Assembly: GCA_963580455.1 (NCBI GenBank)
Contig: OY756967.1
Coordinates: forward strand, 13,848,501 to 13,912,500
Direction of reading: 5' to 3'
Source of the DNA: Euonymus europaeus
Taxonomy: Eukaryota; Streptophyta; Magnoliopsida; Celastrales; Celastraceae
DNA: 64,000 bases
Of the stretch, positions 47,701-60,223 are shown one piece after another. Under the pieces are notes generated by a model. That model was not told the DNA's origin. It saw only the letters and a program-made list of their open reading frames with translations, and did not search any database. Position numbers and translations under genes: made by a program. Numbering within the stretch: the stretch's first letter is position 1; the number at the start of each line of letters is the position of its first letter.

Positions 47701-49560
47701 TAGCTTCCAGGATTATTTTGATTCCTAAACAGCAACTTTCTATAACAAATGGACAAAACCGTTAAAAGCTCCTCCATAAAGAGAGTTGAGCAACTTTGGA
47801 CAATAAAAATTGCTCGGTGTACACTTTTTATTGTTCTTTTATGTTAAATTTTAAGAAAATGAGCTTCCAGGTTTATTTTGATGCCAAAACAATAACTTTC
47901 TATGACAAATGGACAAAACCGTTAAAAGGCCCTCCATAGAGAGAGTTGAGCAACTTCGGACTATCAAAGTTTCTCGGTGTACACTTTATATTGTTCTACT
48001 AAGTCAAATTTTATGAGTATAAGCTTCCAAAATTATTTCGATGCCAAAACATTAACTTTCTGTGACAAATGGACAAAACCGTTAAAAGCCCCTTCATAGA
48101 GAGAGTTGAGCAACTTCGGACTATCAAAGTTGCTCGGTGTACACTTTTTATTGTTCTTTTATGTTAAATTTTACGAAAATGAGCTTCCAGGATTATTTCG
48201 ATGCCAAAACACCAACTTTCTATGACAAATTGAAAAATACGTTAAAAGCTCCTCCATAGAGACGGTTGAGCAACTTCGGACTATCAATGTTGCTCGGTGT
48301 ACACTTTTTATTGTTCTTCTATGTTAAATTTTACGAAAATGAGCTTCCAGGATTATTTCGATGCCAAAACACCAACTTTCTATGACAAATGGACAAAACC
48401 GTTAAAAGCTCCACCATAGAGGGAGTTGAGCAACTTCGGACTATCAAAGTTGCTCGGTGTACACTTTTTATTGTTCTTTTATGTTAAATTTTACGAAAAT
48501 GAGCTTCCAGGATTATTTCGATACCAAAACACAAACTTTCTATGACAAATGGACAAAACCGTTAAAAGCTCCTTCATAGACAGAATTGAGCAACTTCGGA
48601 CTATCAAAGTTGCTCGTTGTACACTTTTTAATTTTCTTCTACGTTGAATTTTACGAAAATTAGCTTTCAGGATTATTTCGATGCCAAAACACCAACTTTC
48701 TATGACAAATGGACAAAACCGTTAAAAGTGCCTCCATAGAGAGAGTTGAGCAACTTCGGACAATCAAAGTTGCTCGGTGTACACTTTTTATTGTTCTTTT
48801 ACGTTAAATTTTTGGAAAATGAGCTTCCAGGATTATTTCGATGCCAAAACACCAACTTTCTATGACAAATGGACAAAACCGTTAAAAGCTCCTCCATAGA
48901 GAGGGTTGAGCAACTTCGGACTATCAATGTTGCTCGGTGTACACATTTTATTGTTCTTCTATGTTAAATTTTACGAAAATGAGCTTCAAGGATATTTTCG
49001 ATGCCAAAACAGCAACTTTCTATGAAAAATAGACAAAACCGTTAAAAGCTCCTCCATAGAGAGAGTTGAGCAACTTCGGACTATCAAAGTTGCTCGGTGT
49101 ACACTTTTTATTGTTCTTCTATTTTAAATTTTACGAAAATTAGCTTCCAGGATTATTTTGATGCCAAAACACCAACTTTCTATGACAAATGGACAAAACC
49201 GTTAAAAGCTCCTCCATAGAGAGAGTTGAGCAACTTCGGACTATCAAAGTTGCTCGTTGTACACTTTTTATTGTTCTTTTATGTTAAATTTTACGAAAAT
49301 GAGCTTCCAGGATTATTTCGATACTAAAACACCAACTTTCTATGACAAATGGACAAAACCGTTCAAAGCTCCTCCATAGAGAGAGTTGAGCAACTTCGGA
49401 CTATCAAAGTTGCTTGGTGTACACTTTTTATTGTTCTTCTAGGTTAAATTTTACGAAAATTAGCTTCCAGGATTATTTCGTTGCCAAAACAGCAACTTTC
49501 TATGACAAATGGACAAAATCGTTAACAGCTCCTTCATAGAGAGAGTTGAGAAACTTCGGA
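44741..49560 (+). repeat. Start of domain III: block copy 1 of the 6,719 bp-offset duplication
   Basis: About 45,150-49,060 recurs at 51,870-55,780. Shared rare marks are 'tacattatatattg' with 'taagttccaaaa', 'actataatagttgc', 'gttcatctagg' with 'cgaaaagtag', 'ggatttctttcg' (one extra base), 'gcttgcatgatt', 'tcaatgatgctc', 'ctccataaagag' with 'caataaaaattgc', 'cagaattgagc', and 'tttaattttcttc' with 'acgttgaat'. The C type reappears here at 45275 and 47994 after an absence of about 24.7 kb. One base is missing near 46,012 ('gtgcctcatagag'), which accounts for the offset step from 6,718 to 6,719. Confidence 0.88.
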
Positions 49561-52258
49561 CTATCAAAGTTGCTCGGTGTACACTTTTTATTGTTCTTCT
49601 ACGTTAAATTTTACGAAAATTAGCTTCCAGGATTATTTGGATGCCAAAACACAAACTTTCTATGACAAATGGACAAAACCGTTAAAAGTGCCTCCATAGA
49701 GAGAGTTGAGCAACTTCAGACAATCAAAGTTGCTCGGTGTACACTTTTTATTGTTCTTTTATGTTAAATTTTACGAAAATGAGCTTCCAGGATTATTTCG
49801 ATGCCAAAACACCAACTTTCTATGACAAATTGAAAAATACGTTAAAAGCTCCTCCATAGAGACGGTTGAGCAACTTCGGACTATCAATGTTGCTCGGTGT
49901 ACACTTTTTATTGTTCTTCTATGTTAAATTTTACGAAAATGAGCTTCAAGGATTATTTCGATGCCAAAACAGCAACTTTCTATGAAAAATGGACAAAATC
50001 GTTAAAAGCTCCTTCATAGAGAGAGTTGAGCAACTTCGGACTATCAATGTTGCTCGGTGTACACTTTTTATTGTTCTTCTATGTTAAATTTTACGAAAAT
50101 GAGCTTCAAGGATTATTTCGATGCCAAAACAGCAACTTTCTATGACAAATGGACAAAATCGTTAAAAGCTCCTTCATAGAGAGAGTTGAGCAACTTCGGA
50201 CTATCAAAGTTGCTCGGTGTAAACTTTTTATTGTTCTTTTATGTTAAATTTTACGAAAATTAGCTTCCGGGATTATTTCGATGCCAAAACAGCAACTTTC
50301 TATGACAAATGGACAAAATCGTTAAAAGCTCCCTCATAGAGAGAGTTGAGCAACTTCGGACTATCAAAGTTGCTCGGTGTACACTTTTTATTGTTCTTTT
50401 ATGTTAAATTTTAAGAAAATGAGCTTCCAGGATTATTTTGATGCAAAAACACCAACTTTCTATAACAAATGGACAAAACTGTTAAAAGGCCCTCCATAGA
50501 GAGAGTTGAGCAACTTCGGACTATCAAAGTTTCTCGGTATACATTATATATTGTTCTACTAAGTCAAATTTTATGAGTATAAGTTCCAAAATTATTTCGA
50601 TGCCAGAACATTAACTTTCTGTGACAAATGGACAAAACCGTTAAAACCTCCTTCATAGAGAGAGTTGAGCAACTTCGGAATATCAAAGTTGCTCGGTGTA
50701 CACTTTTTATTGTTCTTTTATGTTAAATTTTACAAAAATGAGCTTCCAGGATTATTTCGATGCCAAAAAACCAACTTTCTATGACAAATGGACAAAACCG
50801 TTAAAAGCTCCTCCATAGAGAGAGTTGAGCAATTTCGGACTATCAAAGTTGCTCCGTGTACACTTTTTATTGTTCTTTTATGTTAAATTTTACGAAAATG
50901 AGCTTCCAGGATTATTTCGATACCAAAACGCCAACTTTCTATGACAAATGGACAAAACCGTTAAAAGCTCCTCCATAGAGAGAGTTGAGCAACTTTGGAC
51001 TATCAAAGTTGCTCGGTGTACACTTTTTATTGTTCTTCTACGTTAAATTTTACGAAAATTAGCTTCCAGGATTATTTGGATGCCAAAACACAAACTTTCT
51101 ATGACAAATGGACAAAACCGTTAAAAGTGCCTCCATAGAGAGAGTTGAGCAACTTCAGACAATCAAAGTTGCTCGGTGTACACTTTTTATTGTTCTTTTA
51201 TGTTAAATTTTACGAAAATGAGCTTCCAGGATTATTTTGATGCCAAAACACCAACTTTCTATGACAAATTGAAAAATACGTTAAAAGCTCCTCCATAGAG
51301 ACGGTTGAGCAACTTCGGACTATCAATGTTGCTCGGTGTACACTTTTTATTGTTCTTCTATGTTAAATTTTACGAAAATGAGCTTCAAGGATTATTTCGA
51401 TGCCAAAACAGCAACTTTCTATGAAAAATGGACAAAATCGTTAAAAGCTCCTTCATAGAGAGAGTTGAGCAACTTCGGACTATCAATGTTGCTCGGTGTA
51501 CACTTTTTATTGTTCTTCTATGTTAAATTTTACGAAAATGAGCTTCAAGGATTATTTCGATGCCAAAACAGCAACTTTCTATGACAAATGGACAAAATCG
51601 TTAAAAGCTCCTTCATAGAGAGAGTTGAGCAACTTCGGACTATCAAAGTTGCTCGGTGTACACTTTTTATTGTTCTTTTATGTTAAATTTTACGAAAATT
51701 AGCTTCCAGGATTATTTCGATGCCAAAACAGCAACTTTCTATGACAAATGGACAAAATCGTTAAAAGCTCCCTCATAGAGAGAGTTGAGCAACTTCGGAC
51801 TATCAAAGTTGCTCGGTGTACACTTTTTATTGTTCTTTTATGTTAAATTTTAAGAAAATGAGCTTCCAGGATTATTTTGATGCAAAAACACCAACTTTCT
51901 ATGACAAATGGACAAAACTGTTAAAAGGCCCTCCATAGAGAGAGTTGAGCAACTTCGGACTATCAAAGTTTCTCGGTGTACATTATATATTGTTCTACTA
52001 AGTCAAATTTTATGAGTATAAGTTCCAAAATTATTTCGATGCCAGAACATTAACTTTCTGTGACAAATGGACAAAACCGTTAAAAGCTCCTTCATAGAGA
52101 GAGTTGAGCAACTTCGGACTATCAAAGTTGCTCGGTGTACACTTTTTATTGTTCTTTTATGTTAAATTTTACAAAAATGAGCTTCCAGGATTATTTCGAT
52201 GCCAAAACACCAACTTTCTATGACAAATGGACAAAACCGTTAAAAGCTCCGCCATAGA
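49561..52258 (+). repeat. 1,439 bp tandem duplication (9 monomers minus 1)
   Basis: About 49,561-50,820 recurs from 51,000 to about 52,258. Both copies run through D ('atttggatgcc'), E, F with 'gacggttgag' and 'attgaaaaatacg', two B/F hybrid units, a B unit with 'ctccctcatag', and a C unit (50554 and 51993) whose 'taagttccaaaa' lacks one C. That missing base gives the odd period. After 50,820 the copies differ: 'gagcaatttcgg' and 'gctccgtg' face 'gagttgcttcgg' and 'ataatag'. Confidence 0.87.
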
Positions 52259-55200
52259 GAGAGTTGAGTTGCTTCGGACTATAATAGTTGCTCGGTGTAC
52301 ACTTTTTATTGTTCTTTTATGTTAAATTTTACGAAAATGAGCTTCAAGGATTATTTCGATACCAAAACACCAACTTTCTATGAAAAATGGACAAAACCGT
52401 TAAAATCTCCATCATAGAGAGAGTTGAGCAACTTCGGACTATCAAAGTTGCTCGGTGTACACTTTTTATTGTTCTTCTACGTTAAATTTTAAGAAAATGT
52501 GCTTCCAGGATTATTTCGATGCCAAAACACCAACTTTCTATGACAAATGGACAAAACCGTTAAAAGTGCCTCCATAGAGAGAGTTGAGCAACTTCAGACA
52601 ATCAAAGTTGCTCGGTGTACACTTTTTATTGTTCTTTTATGTTAAATTTTACGAAAATTAGCTTCCAGGATTATTTCGATGCCAAAACACCAACTTTCTA
52701 TGACAAATGGACAAAACCGTTAAAAGTGCCTCCATAGAGAGAGTTGAGCAACTTCGGACTATCAATGTTGCTCGGTGTACACTTTTTATTGTTCTTCTAT
52801 GTTAAATTTTACGAAAATGAGCTTCAAGGATTATTTCGATGCCAAAACAGCAACTTTCTATGACAAATGGACAAAATCGTTAAAAGCTCCTTCATAGAGA
52901 GAGTTGAGCAACTACGGACTATCAAAGTTGCTTGGTGTGCATTTTTTATTGTTCATCTAGGTTAAATTTTACGAAAAGTAGCTTCCAGGATTATTTCGAT
53001 GCCAAAATAGCAATTTTCTATGACAAATGGACAAAATCGTTAAAAGCTCCTTCATAGAGAGAGTTGAGCAACTTCGGACTATCAAAGTTGCTCGATGTAC
53101 ACTTTTTATTGTTCTTTTATATTAAATTTTACGAAAATGAGCTTCCAGGATTATTTCGATATCAAAACACCAACTTTCTATGACAAATGGACAAAACCGT
53201 TAAAAGCACCTCCATAGAGAGAGTTGATCAACTTCGGACTATCAAAGTTGCTTGGTGTACACTTTTTATTGTTCTTCTAGGTTAAATTTTACGAAAATTA
53301 GCTTCCAGGATTATTTCGATGCCAAAACAGCAACTTTCTATGACAAATGGACAAAATCGTTAAAAGCTCCTTCATAGAGAGAGTTGAGCAACTTCGGACT
53401 ATCAAAGTTGCTCGGTGTACACTTTTTATTGTTCTTTTATGTTAAATTTTACGAAAATGAGTTTCCAGGATTTCTTTCGATACCAAAACACCAACTTTCT
53501 ATGACAAATGGACAAAACCGTTAAAAGCTCCTCCATAGAGAGAGTTGAGCAACTTCGGACTATCAAAGTTTCTCCGTGTACACTTTTTATTGTTCTTTTA
53601 TGTTAAATTTTACGAAAATGAGCTTCCAGGATTATTTCGATATCAAAACGCCAACTTTCTATGACAAATGGACAAAACCGTTAAAAGCTCCTCCATAGAG
53701 AGAGTTGAGCAACTTTGGACTATCAAAGTTGCTCGGTGTACACTTTTTATTGTTCTTCTACGTTAAATTTTACGAAAATTAGCTTCCAGGATTATTTGGA
53801 TGCCAAAACAACAATTTTCTATGACAAATGGACAAAACCGTTAAAGGTGCCTCCATAGAGAGAGTTGAGCAACTTCAGACAATCAAAGTTGCTCGGTGTA
53901 CACTTTTTATTGTTCTTTTATGTTAAATTTTACGAAAATGAGCTTGCATGATTATTTCGATGCCAAAACACCAACTTTCTATGACAAATGGACAAATTCG
54001 TTAAAAGCTCCTCCATAGAGAGGGTTGAGCAACTTCGGACTATCAATGATGCTCGGTGTACACTTTTTATTGTTCTTCTATGTTAAATTTTACGAAAATG
54101 ATCTTCAAGGATTATTTCGATGCCAAAACAGCAACTTTCTATGAAAAATAGACAAAATCGTTAAAAGCTCCTTCATAGAGAGAGTTGAGCAACTTCGGAC
54201 TATCAAAGTTGCTCGGTATACACTATTTATTGTTCTTTTATGTTAAATTTTACGAAAATGAGCTTCCAGGATTATTTCGATGCCAAAACACCAACTTTCT
54301 ATGACAAATGGACAAAACCGTTAAAAGCTCCTCCATAGAGAGAGTTGAGCAACTTCGGACTATCAAAGTTGCTCAGTGTACACTTTTTATTGTTCTTCTA
54401 GGTTAAATTTTACGAAAATTAGCTTCCAGGATTATTTTGATTCCTAAACAGCAACTTTCTATAACAAATGGACAAAACCGTTAAAAGCTCCTCCATAAAG
54501 AGAGTTGAGCAACTTTGGACAATAAAAATTGCTCGGTGTACACTTTTTATTGTTCTTTTATGTTAAATTTTAAGAAAATGAGCTTCCAGGTTTATTTTGA
54601 TGCCAAAACAACAACTTTCTATGACAAATGGACAAAACCGTTAAAAGGCCCTCCATAGAGAGAGTTGAGCAACTTCGGACTATCAAAGTTTCTCGGTGTA
54701 CACTTTATATTGTTCTACTAAGTCAAATTTTATGAGTATAAGCTTCCAAAATTATTTCGATGCCAAAACATTAACTTTCTGTGACAAATGGACAAAACCG
54801 TTAAAAGCTCCTCCATAGAGAGAGTTGAGCAACTTCGGACTATCAAAGTTGCTCGGTGTACACTTTTTATTGTTCTTTTATGTTAAATTTTACGAAAATG
54901 AGCTTCCAGGATTATTTCGATGCCAAAACACCAACTTTCTATGACAAATGGACAAAACCGTTAAAAGCTCCTCCATAGAGAGAGTTGAGCAACTTCGGAC
55001 TATCAAAGTTGCTCGGTGTACACTTTTTATTGTTCTTTTATGTTAAATTTTACGAAAATGAGCTTCCAGGATTATTTCGATGCCAAAACACCAATTTTCT
55101 ATGACAAATGGACAAAACCGTTAAAAGCTCCTCCATAGAGAGAGTTGAGCAACTTCGGACTATCAAAGTTGCTCGGTGTACACTTTTTATTGTTCTTTTA

Positions 55201-55780
55201 TGTTAAATTTTACGAAAATGAGCTTCCAGGATTATTTCGATACCAAACCACAAACTTTCTATGACAAATGGACAAAACCGTTAAAAGCTCCTTCATAGAC
55301 AGAATTGAGCAACTTCGGACTATCAAAGTTGCTCGTTGTACACTTTTTAATTTTCTTCTACGTTGAATTTTACGAAAATTAGCTTCCAGGATTATTTCGA
55401 TGCCAAAACACCAGCTTTCTATGACAAATGGACAAAACCGTTAAAAGTGCCTCCATAGAGAGAGTTGAGCAACTTCGGACAATCAAAGTTGCTCGGTGTA
55501 CACTTTTTATTGTTCTTTTACGTTAAATTTTTGGAAAATGAGCTTCCAGGATTATTTCGATGCCAAAACACCAACTTTCTATGACAAATGGACAAAACCG
55601 TTAAAAGCTCCTCCATAGAGAGGGTTGAGCAACTTCGGACTATCAATGTTGCTCGGTGTACACATTTTATTGTTCTTCTATGTTAAATTTTACGAAAATG
55701 AGCTTCAATGATATTTTCGATGCCAAAACAGCAACTTTCTATGAAAAATAGACAAAACCGTTAAAAGCTCCTCCATAGAG
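51870..55780 (+). repeat. Block copy 2 of the 6,719 bp-offset duplication
   Basis: This is collinear with 45,150-49,060 and has scattered substitutions. A local replacement at about 54,800-55,250 puts plain units where the first copy has 'attgaaaaatacg' and 'gacggttgag' units, without changing the length. That is what exchange between equal-length units, or gene conversion, would leave. C units are at 51993 and 54713. The match ends near 55,780, where 'actttggaccatc' replaces 'acttcggactatc'. Confidence 0.87.
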
Positions 55781-57349
55781 AGAGTTGAGCAACTTTGGAC
55801 CATCAAAGTTGCTCGGTGTACGCTTTTTATTGTTCTTCTATGTTAAATTTTACAAAAATGAGCTTTCAGAATTATTTCGATGCCAAACACCAACTTTCTG
55901 TGACAAATGGACGAAACCGTTAAAAGTCCCTCCATAGAGAGAGTTGAGCAACTTCGGACAATCAAAGTTGCTCGGTATACATTTTTTATTGTTCTTTTAT
56001 GTTAAATTTTGCGAAAATGAGCTTCCAGGATAATTTCGATGCCAAAACACCAACTTTCTATGACAAATGGACAAAACCGTTAAAAGCTCCTCCATAGAGA
56101 GAGTTGAGCAACTTCGGACTATCAAAGTTGCTCGGTGTACACTTTTTATTGTTCTTCTATGTTAAATTTTACGAAAATTAGCTTCCAGGATTATTTCGAT
56201 GCCAAAACAGCAACTTTCTATAACAAATGGACAAAACCGTTAAAAGCTCCTCCATAGAGAGAGTTGAGCAACTTCGGACTATCAAAGTTGCTCGGTGTAC
56301 ACTTTTTATTGTTCTTCTATTTTAAATTTTACGAAAATTAGCTTCCAGGATTATTTTGATGCCAAAACACCAACTTTCTATGACAAATGGACAAAACCGT
56401 TAAAAGCTCCTCCATAGAGAGAGTTGAGCAACTTCGGACTATCAAAGTTGCTCGTTGTACACTTTTTATTGTTCTTTTATGTTAAATTTTACGAAAATGA
56501 GCTTCCAGGATTATTTCGATACTAAAACACCAACTTTCTATGACAAATGGACAAAACCGTTCAAAGCTCCTCCATAGAGAGAGTTGAGCAACTTCGGACT
56601 ATCAAAGTTGCTTGGTGTGCATTTTTTATTGTTCATCTAGGTTAAATTTTACGAAAAGTAGCTTCCAGGATTATTTCGATGCCAAAATAGCAATTTTCTA
56701 TGACAAATGGACAAAATCGTTAAAAGCTCCTTCATAGAGAGAGTTGAGCAACTTCGGACTATCAAAGTTGCTCGGTGTACACTTTTTATTGTTCTTCTAT
56801 TTTAAATTTTACGAAAATTAGCTTCCAGGATTATTTTGATGCCAAAACACCAACTTTCTATGACAAATTGAAAAATAAGTTAAAAGCTCCTCCATAGAGA
56901 CGGTTGAGCAACTTCGAACTATCAATGTTGCTCGGTGTACACTTTTTATTGTTCTTCTATGTTAAATTTTACGAAAATTAGCTTCCAGGATTATTTCGTT
57001 GCCAAAACAGCAACTTTCTATCACAAATGGACAAAACCGTTAAAAGCTCCTCCATAGAGAGAGTTGAGCAACTTCGGACTATCAAAGTTGCTCGGTGTAC
57101 AATTTTTATTGTTCTTCTATTTTAAATTTTACGAAAATTAGCTTCCAGGATTATTTTGATGCCAAAACACCAACTTTCTATGACAAATTGAAAAATACGT
57201 TAAAAGCTCCTCCATAGAGACGGTTGAGCAACTTCGAACTATCAATGTTGCTCGGTGTACACTTTTTATTGTTCTTCTATGTTAAATTTTACGAAAATGA
57301 GCTTCAAGGATTATTTCGATGCCAAAACAGCAACTTTCTATGAAAAATG
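55781..57349 (+). repeat. Mosaic of domain III monomers with a 320 bp dimer
   Basis: Units with 'cttctattttaaat' occur near 56,315, 56,795 and 57,115. The last two start a 320 bp dimer repeat with 'attgaaaaata', 'gacggttgag' and 'cttcgaactatc'. A 'gttcatctagg' unit at 56,651 matches one exactly 23 monomers upstream. A unit near 55,860 with 'gctttcagaatt' and 'acgaaaccg' lacks one A ('gccaaacacc') and has relatives near 58,090 and 61,285. No gene is seen. Confidence 0.78.
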
Positions 57350-60223
57350 GACAAAACCGTTACAAGCTCCTCCATAAAGAGAGTTGAGCAACATCGGACT
57401 ATCAAAGTTGCTCGGTGTACACTTTTTATTGTTCTTTTACGTTAAATTTTAAGAAAATGAGCTTCCACGATTATTTTGATGCCAAAACAACAACTTTCTA
57501 TGATAAATGGACAAAACCGTTAAAAGGCCCTCCATAGAGAGAGTTGAGCAACTTCGGACTATCAAAGTTTCTCGGTGTACACTTTATATTGTTCTACTAA
57601 GTCAAATAATATGAGTATAAGCTTCCAAAATTATTTCGATGCCAAAACATTAACTTTCTGTTACAAATGGACAAAACCGTTAAAAGCTCCTTCATAGAGA
57701 GAGTTGAGCAACTTCGGACTATCCAAGTTGCTCGGTGTACACTTTTTATTTTTCTTCTAAGTTAAATTTTACGAAAATGAGCTTCATGGATTATTTCGAT
57801 GCCAAAACAGCAACTTTCTATGACAAATGGACAAAATCATTAAAAGCTCCTTCCTAGAAGGAGTTGTGCAACTTCGGACAATCAAAGTTGCTCGGTGTAC
57901 ACTTTTTATTGTTCTTTTATGTTAAATTTTACGAAAACGAGTTTCCAGGATTTTTTCGATGCCAAAATACCAACTTTCTATGAAAAATAGACAAAACCGT
58001 TAAAAGCTCCTCCATAGAGAGAGTTGAGCAACTTTGGACTATCAAAGTTGCTCGGTGTACACTTTTTATTGTTCTTCTATGTTAAATTTTACAAAAATGA
58101 GCTTTCAGAATTATTTCGATGCCAAAACACCAACTTTCTATGACAAATGGACGAAACCGTTAAAAGTCCCTCCATAGAGAGAGTTGAGCAACTTCGGACA
58201 ATCAAAGTTGCTAGGTATACACTTTTTATTGCTCTTTTATGTTAAATTTTACGAAAATGAGCTTACAGGATTATTTCGATGCCAAAACACCAACTTTCTA
58301 TGACAAATGGAGAAAACCGTTAAAAGCTCCTCCATAGAGAGAGTTGAGCAACTTCGGACTATCAAAGTTGCTCGGTGTACACTTTCTATTGTTCTTCTAT
58401 GTTAAATTTTACGAAAATTAGCTTCCAGGATTATTTCGATGCCAAAACAGCAACTTTCTATAACAAATGGACAAAACCGTTAAAAGCTCCTCCATAGAGA
58501 GAGTTGAGCAACTTCGGACTATCAAAGTTGCTCGGTATACAGTTTTTATTGTTCTTCTATGTTAAATTTTACGAAAATTAGCTTCCAGGATTATTTTGAT
58601 GCCAAAACACCAACTTTCTAAGACAAATGGACAAAACCGTTAAAAGCTCCTCCATAGAGATAGTTGATCAACTTCGGACTATCAAAGTTTCTCGGTGTAC
58701 ACTTTATACTGTTCTACTAAGTCAAATTTTACGAGTATATGCTTCCAGGATTTTTTCGATTCCAAAATACCAACTTTCTATGAAAAATAGACAAAACCAT
58801 TAAAAGCTCCTCCATAGAGAGAGTTGAGCAACTTTTGACTATCAAAGCTGCTCGGTATACACTTTTTATTGTTCTTTTATGTTAAATTTTATGAAAATGG
58901 GCTTCCAGGATTATTTCGATGCCAAAACACCAACTTTCTATGACAAATAGACAAAATCGTTAAAAGCTCCTCCATAGAGAGAGTTGAGCAACTTCGGACT
59001 ATCAAAGTTGCTCGGTGTACACTTTTTATTGTTCTTCTATGTTAAATTTTATGAAAATTAGCTTCCAGGATTATTTCGATGCCAAAACAGCAACTTTCTA
59101 TAACAAATGGACAAAACCGTTAAAATCTCCTCCATAGAGAGAGTTGAGCAACTTCGGACTATCAAAGTTGCTCGGTGTAAACCTTTTATTGTTCTTCTAT
59201 GTTAAATTTACGAAACTTCTAGGATTATTTTGATGCCAAAACACCAACTTTCTGTCAAAAATAGACAAAATCGTTAAAAGCTCCTTCATAAAGAGAGTTG
59301 AGCAACTTCGGACTATCAAAGTTGCTCGGTATACACTTTTTATTGTTCTTTTATCTTAAATTTTACGAAAACGAGCTTCCAGGATTATTTCGATACCAAA
59401 ACACCAACCTTTTATGAAAAATGGACAAAACCGTCAAAAGCTCCTCCATAGAGAGAGTTGACCAACTTCGGACTATCAAAGTTGCTCGGTGTACACTTTT
59501 TATTGTTCTTCTACGTTAAATTTTACGAAAATTAGCTTCCAGGATTATTTGGATGCCAAAACACAAACTTTCTATGACAAATGGACAAAACCGTTAAAAG
59601 TGCCTCCATAGAGAGAGTTGAGCAACTTCAGACAATCAAAGTTGCTCGGTGTACACTTTTTATTGTTCTTTTATGTTAAATTTTACGAAAATGAGCTTCC
59701 AGGATTATTTCGATGCCAAAACACCAACTTTCTATGACAAATTGAAAAATACTTTAAAAGCTCCTCCATAGAGACGGTTGAGCAACTTCGAACTATCAAT
59801 GTTGCTCGGTGTACACTTTTTATTGTTCTTCTATGTTAAATTTTACGAAAATGAGCTCCAAGGATTATTTCAATGCCAAAACAGCAACTTTCTATGAAAA
59901 ATGGACAAAATCGTTAAAAGCTCCTTCATAGAGAGAGTTGAGCAACTTCGGACTATCAAAGTTGATCGGTGTACACTTTTTATTGTTCTTTGATGTTAAA
60001 CTTTACGAAAATGAGCTTCCATGGTTATTTCGATGCCAAAACACCAACTTTCTATGACAAATGGACAAAACCGTTAAAAGCTCCTCCATAGAGAGAGTTG
60101 AGCAACTTCGGACTATCAAAGTTGCTCAGTGTACACTTTTTATTGTTCTTCTAGGTTAAATTTTACGAAAATTAGCTTCCAGGATTATTTTGATTCCTAA
60201 ACAGCAACTTTCTATAACAAATG
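57350..60223 (+). repeat. Domain III duplication, copy 1 (partner 60,224-62,743)
   Basis: About 57,350-57,730 matches 60,224-60,604 (offset 2,874). About 57,731-59,550 matches 60,925-62,743 (offset 3,194, later 3,193). Shared rare marks are 'gttacaagctcc', 'gcaacatcgg', the C unit with 'caaataatatgag' (57592), 'actatccaag', 'cttcctagaaggag', the C-like unit at 58712 with 'gagtatatgc', and a unit shortened by 6 bp at 59211 ('acgaaacttctagg'). This copy lacks exactly two monomers relative to its partner. The stretch 59,560-60,220 is a D-E-F run resembling 49,640-49,990. Confidence 0.87.
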
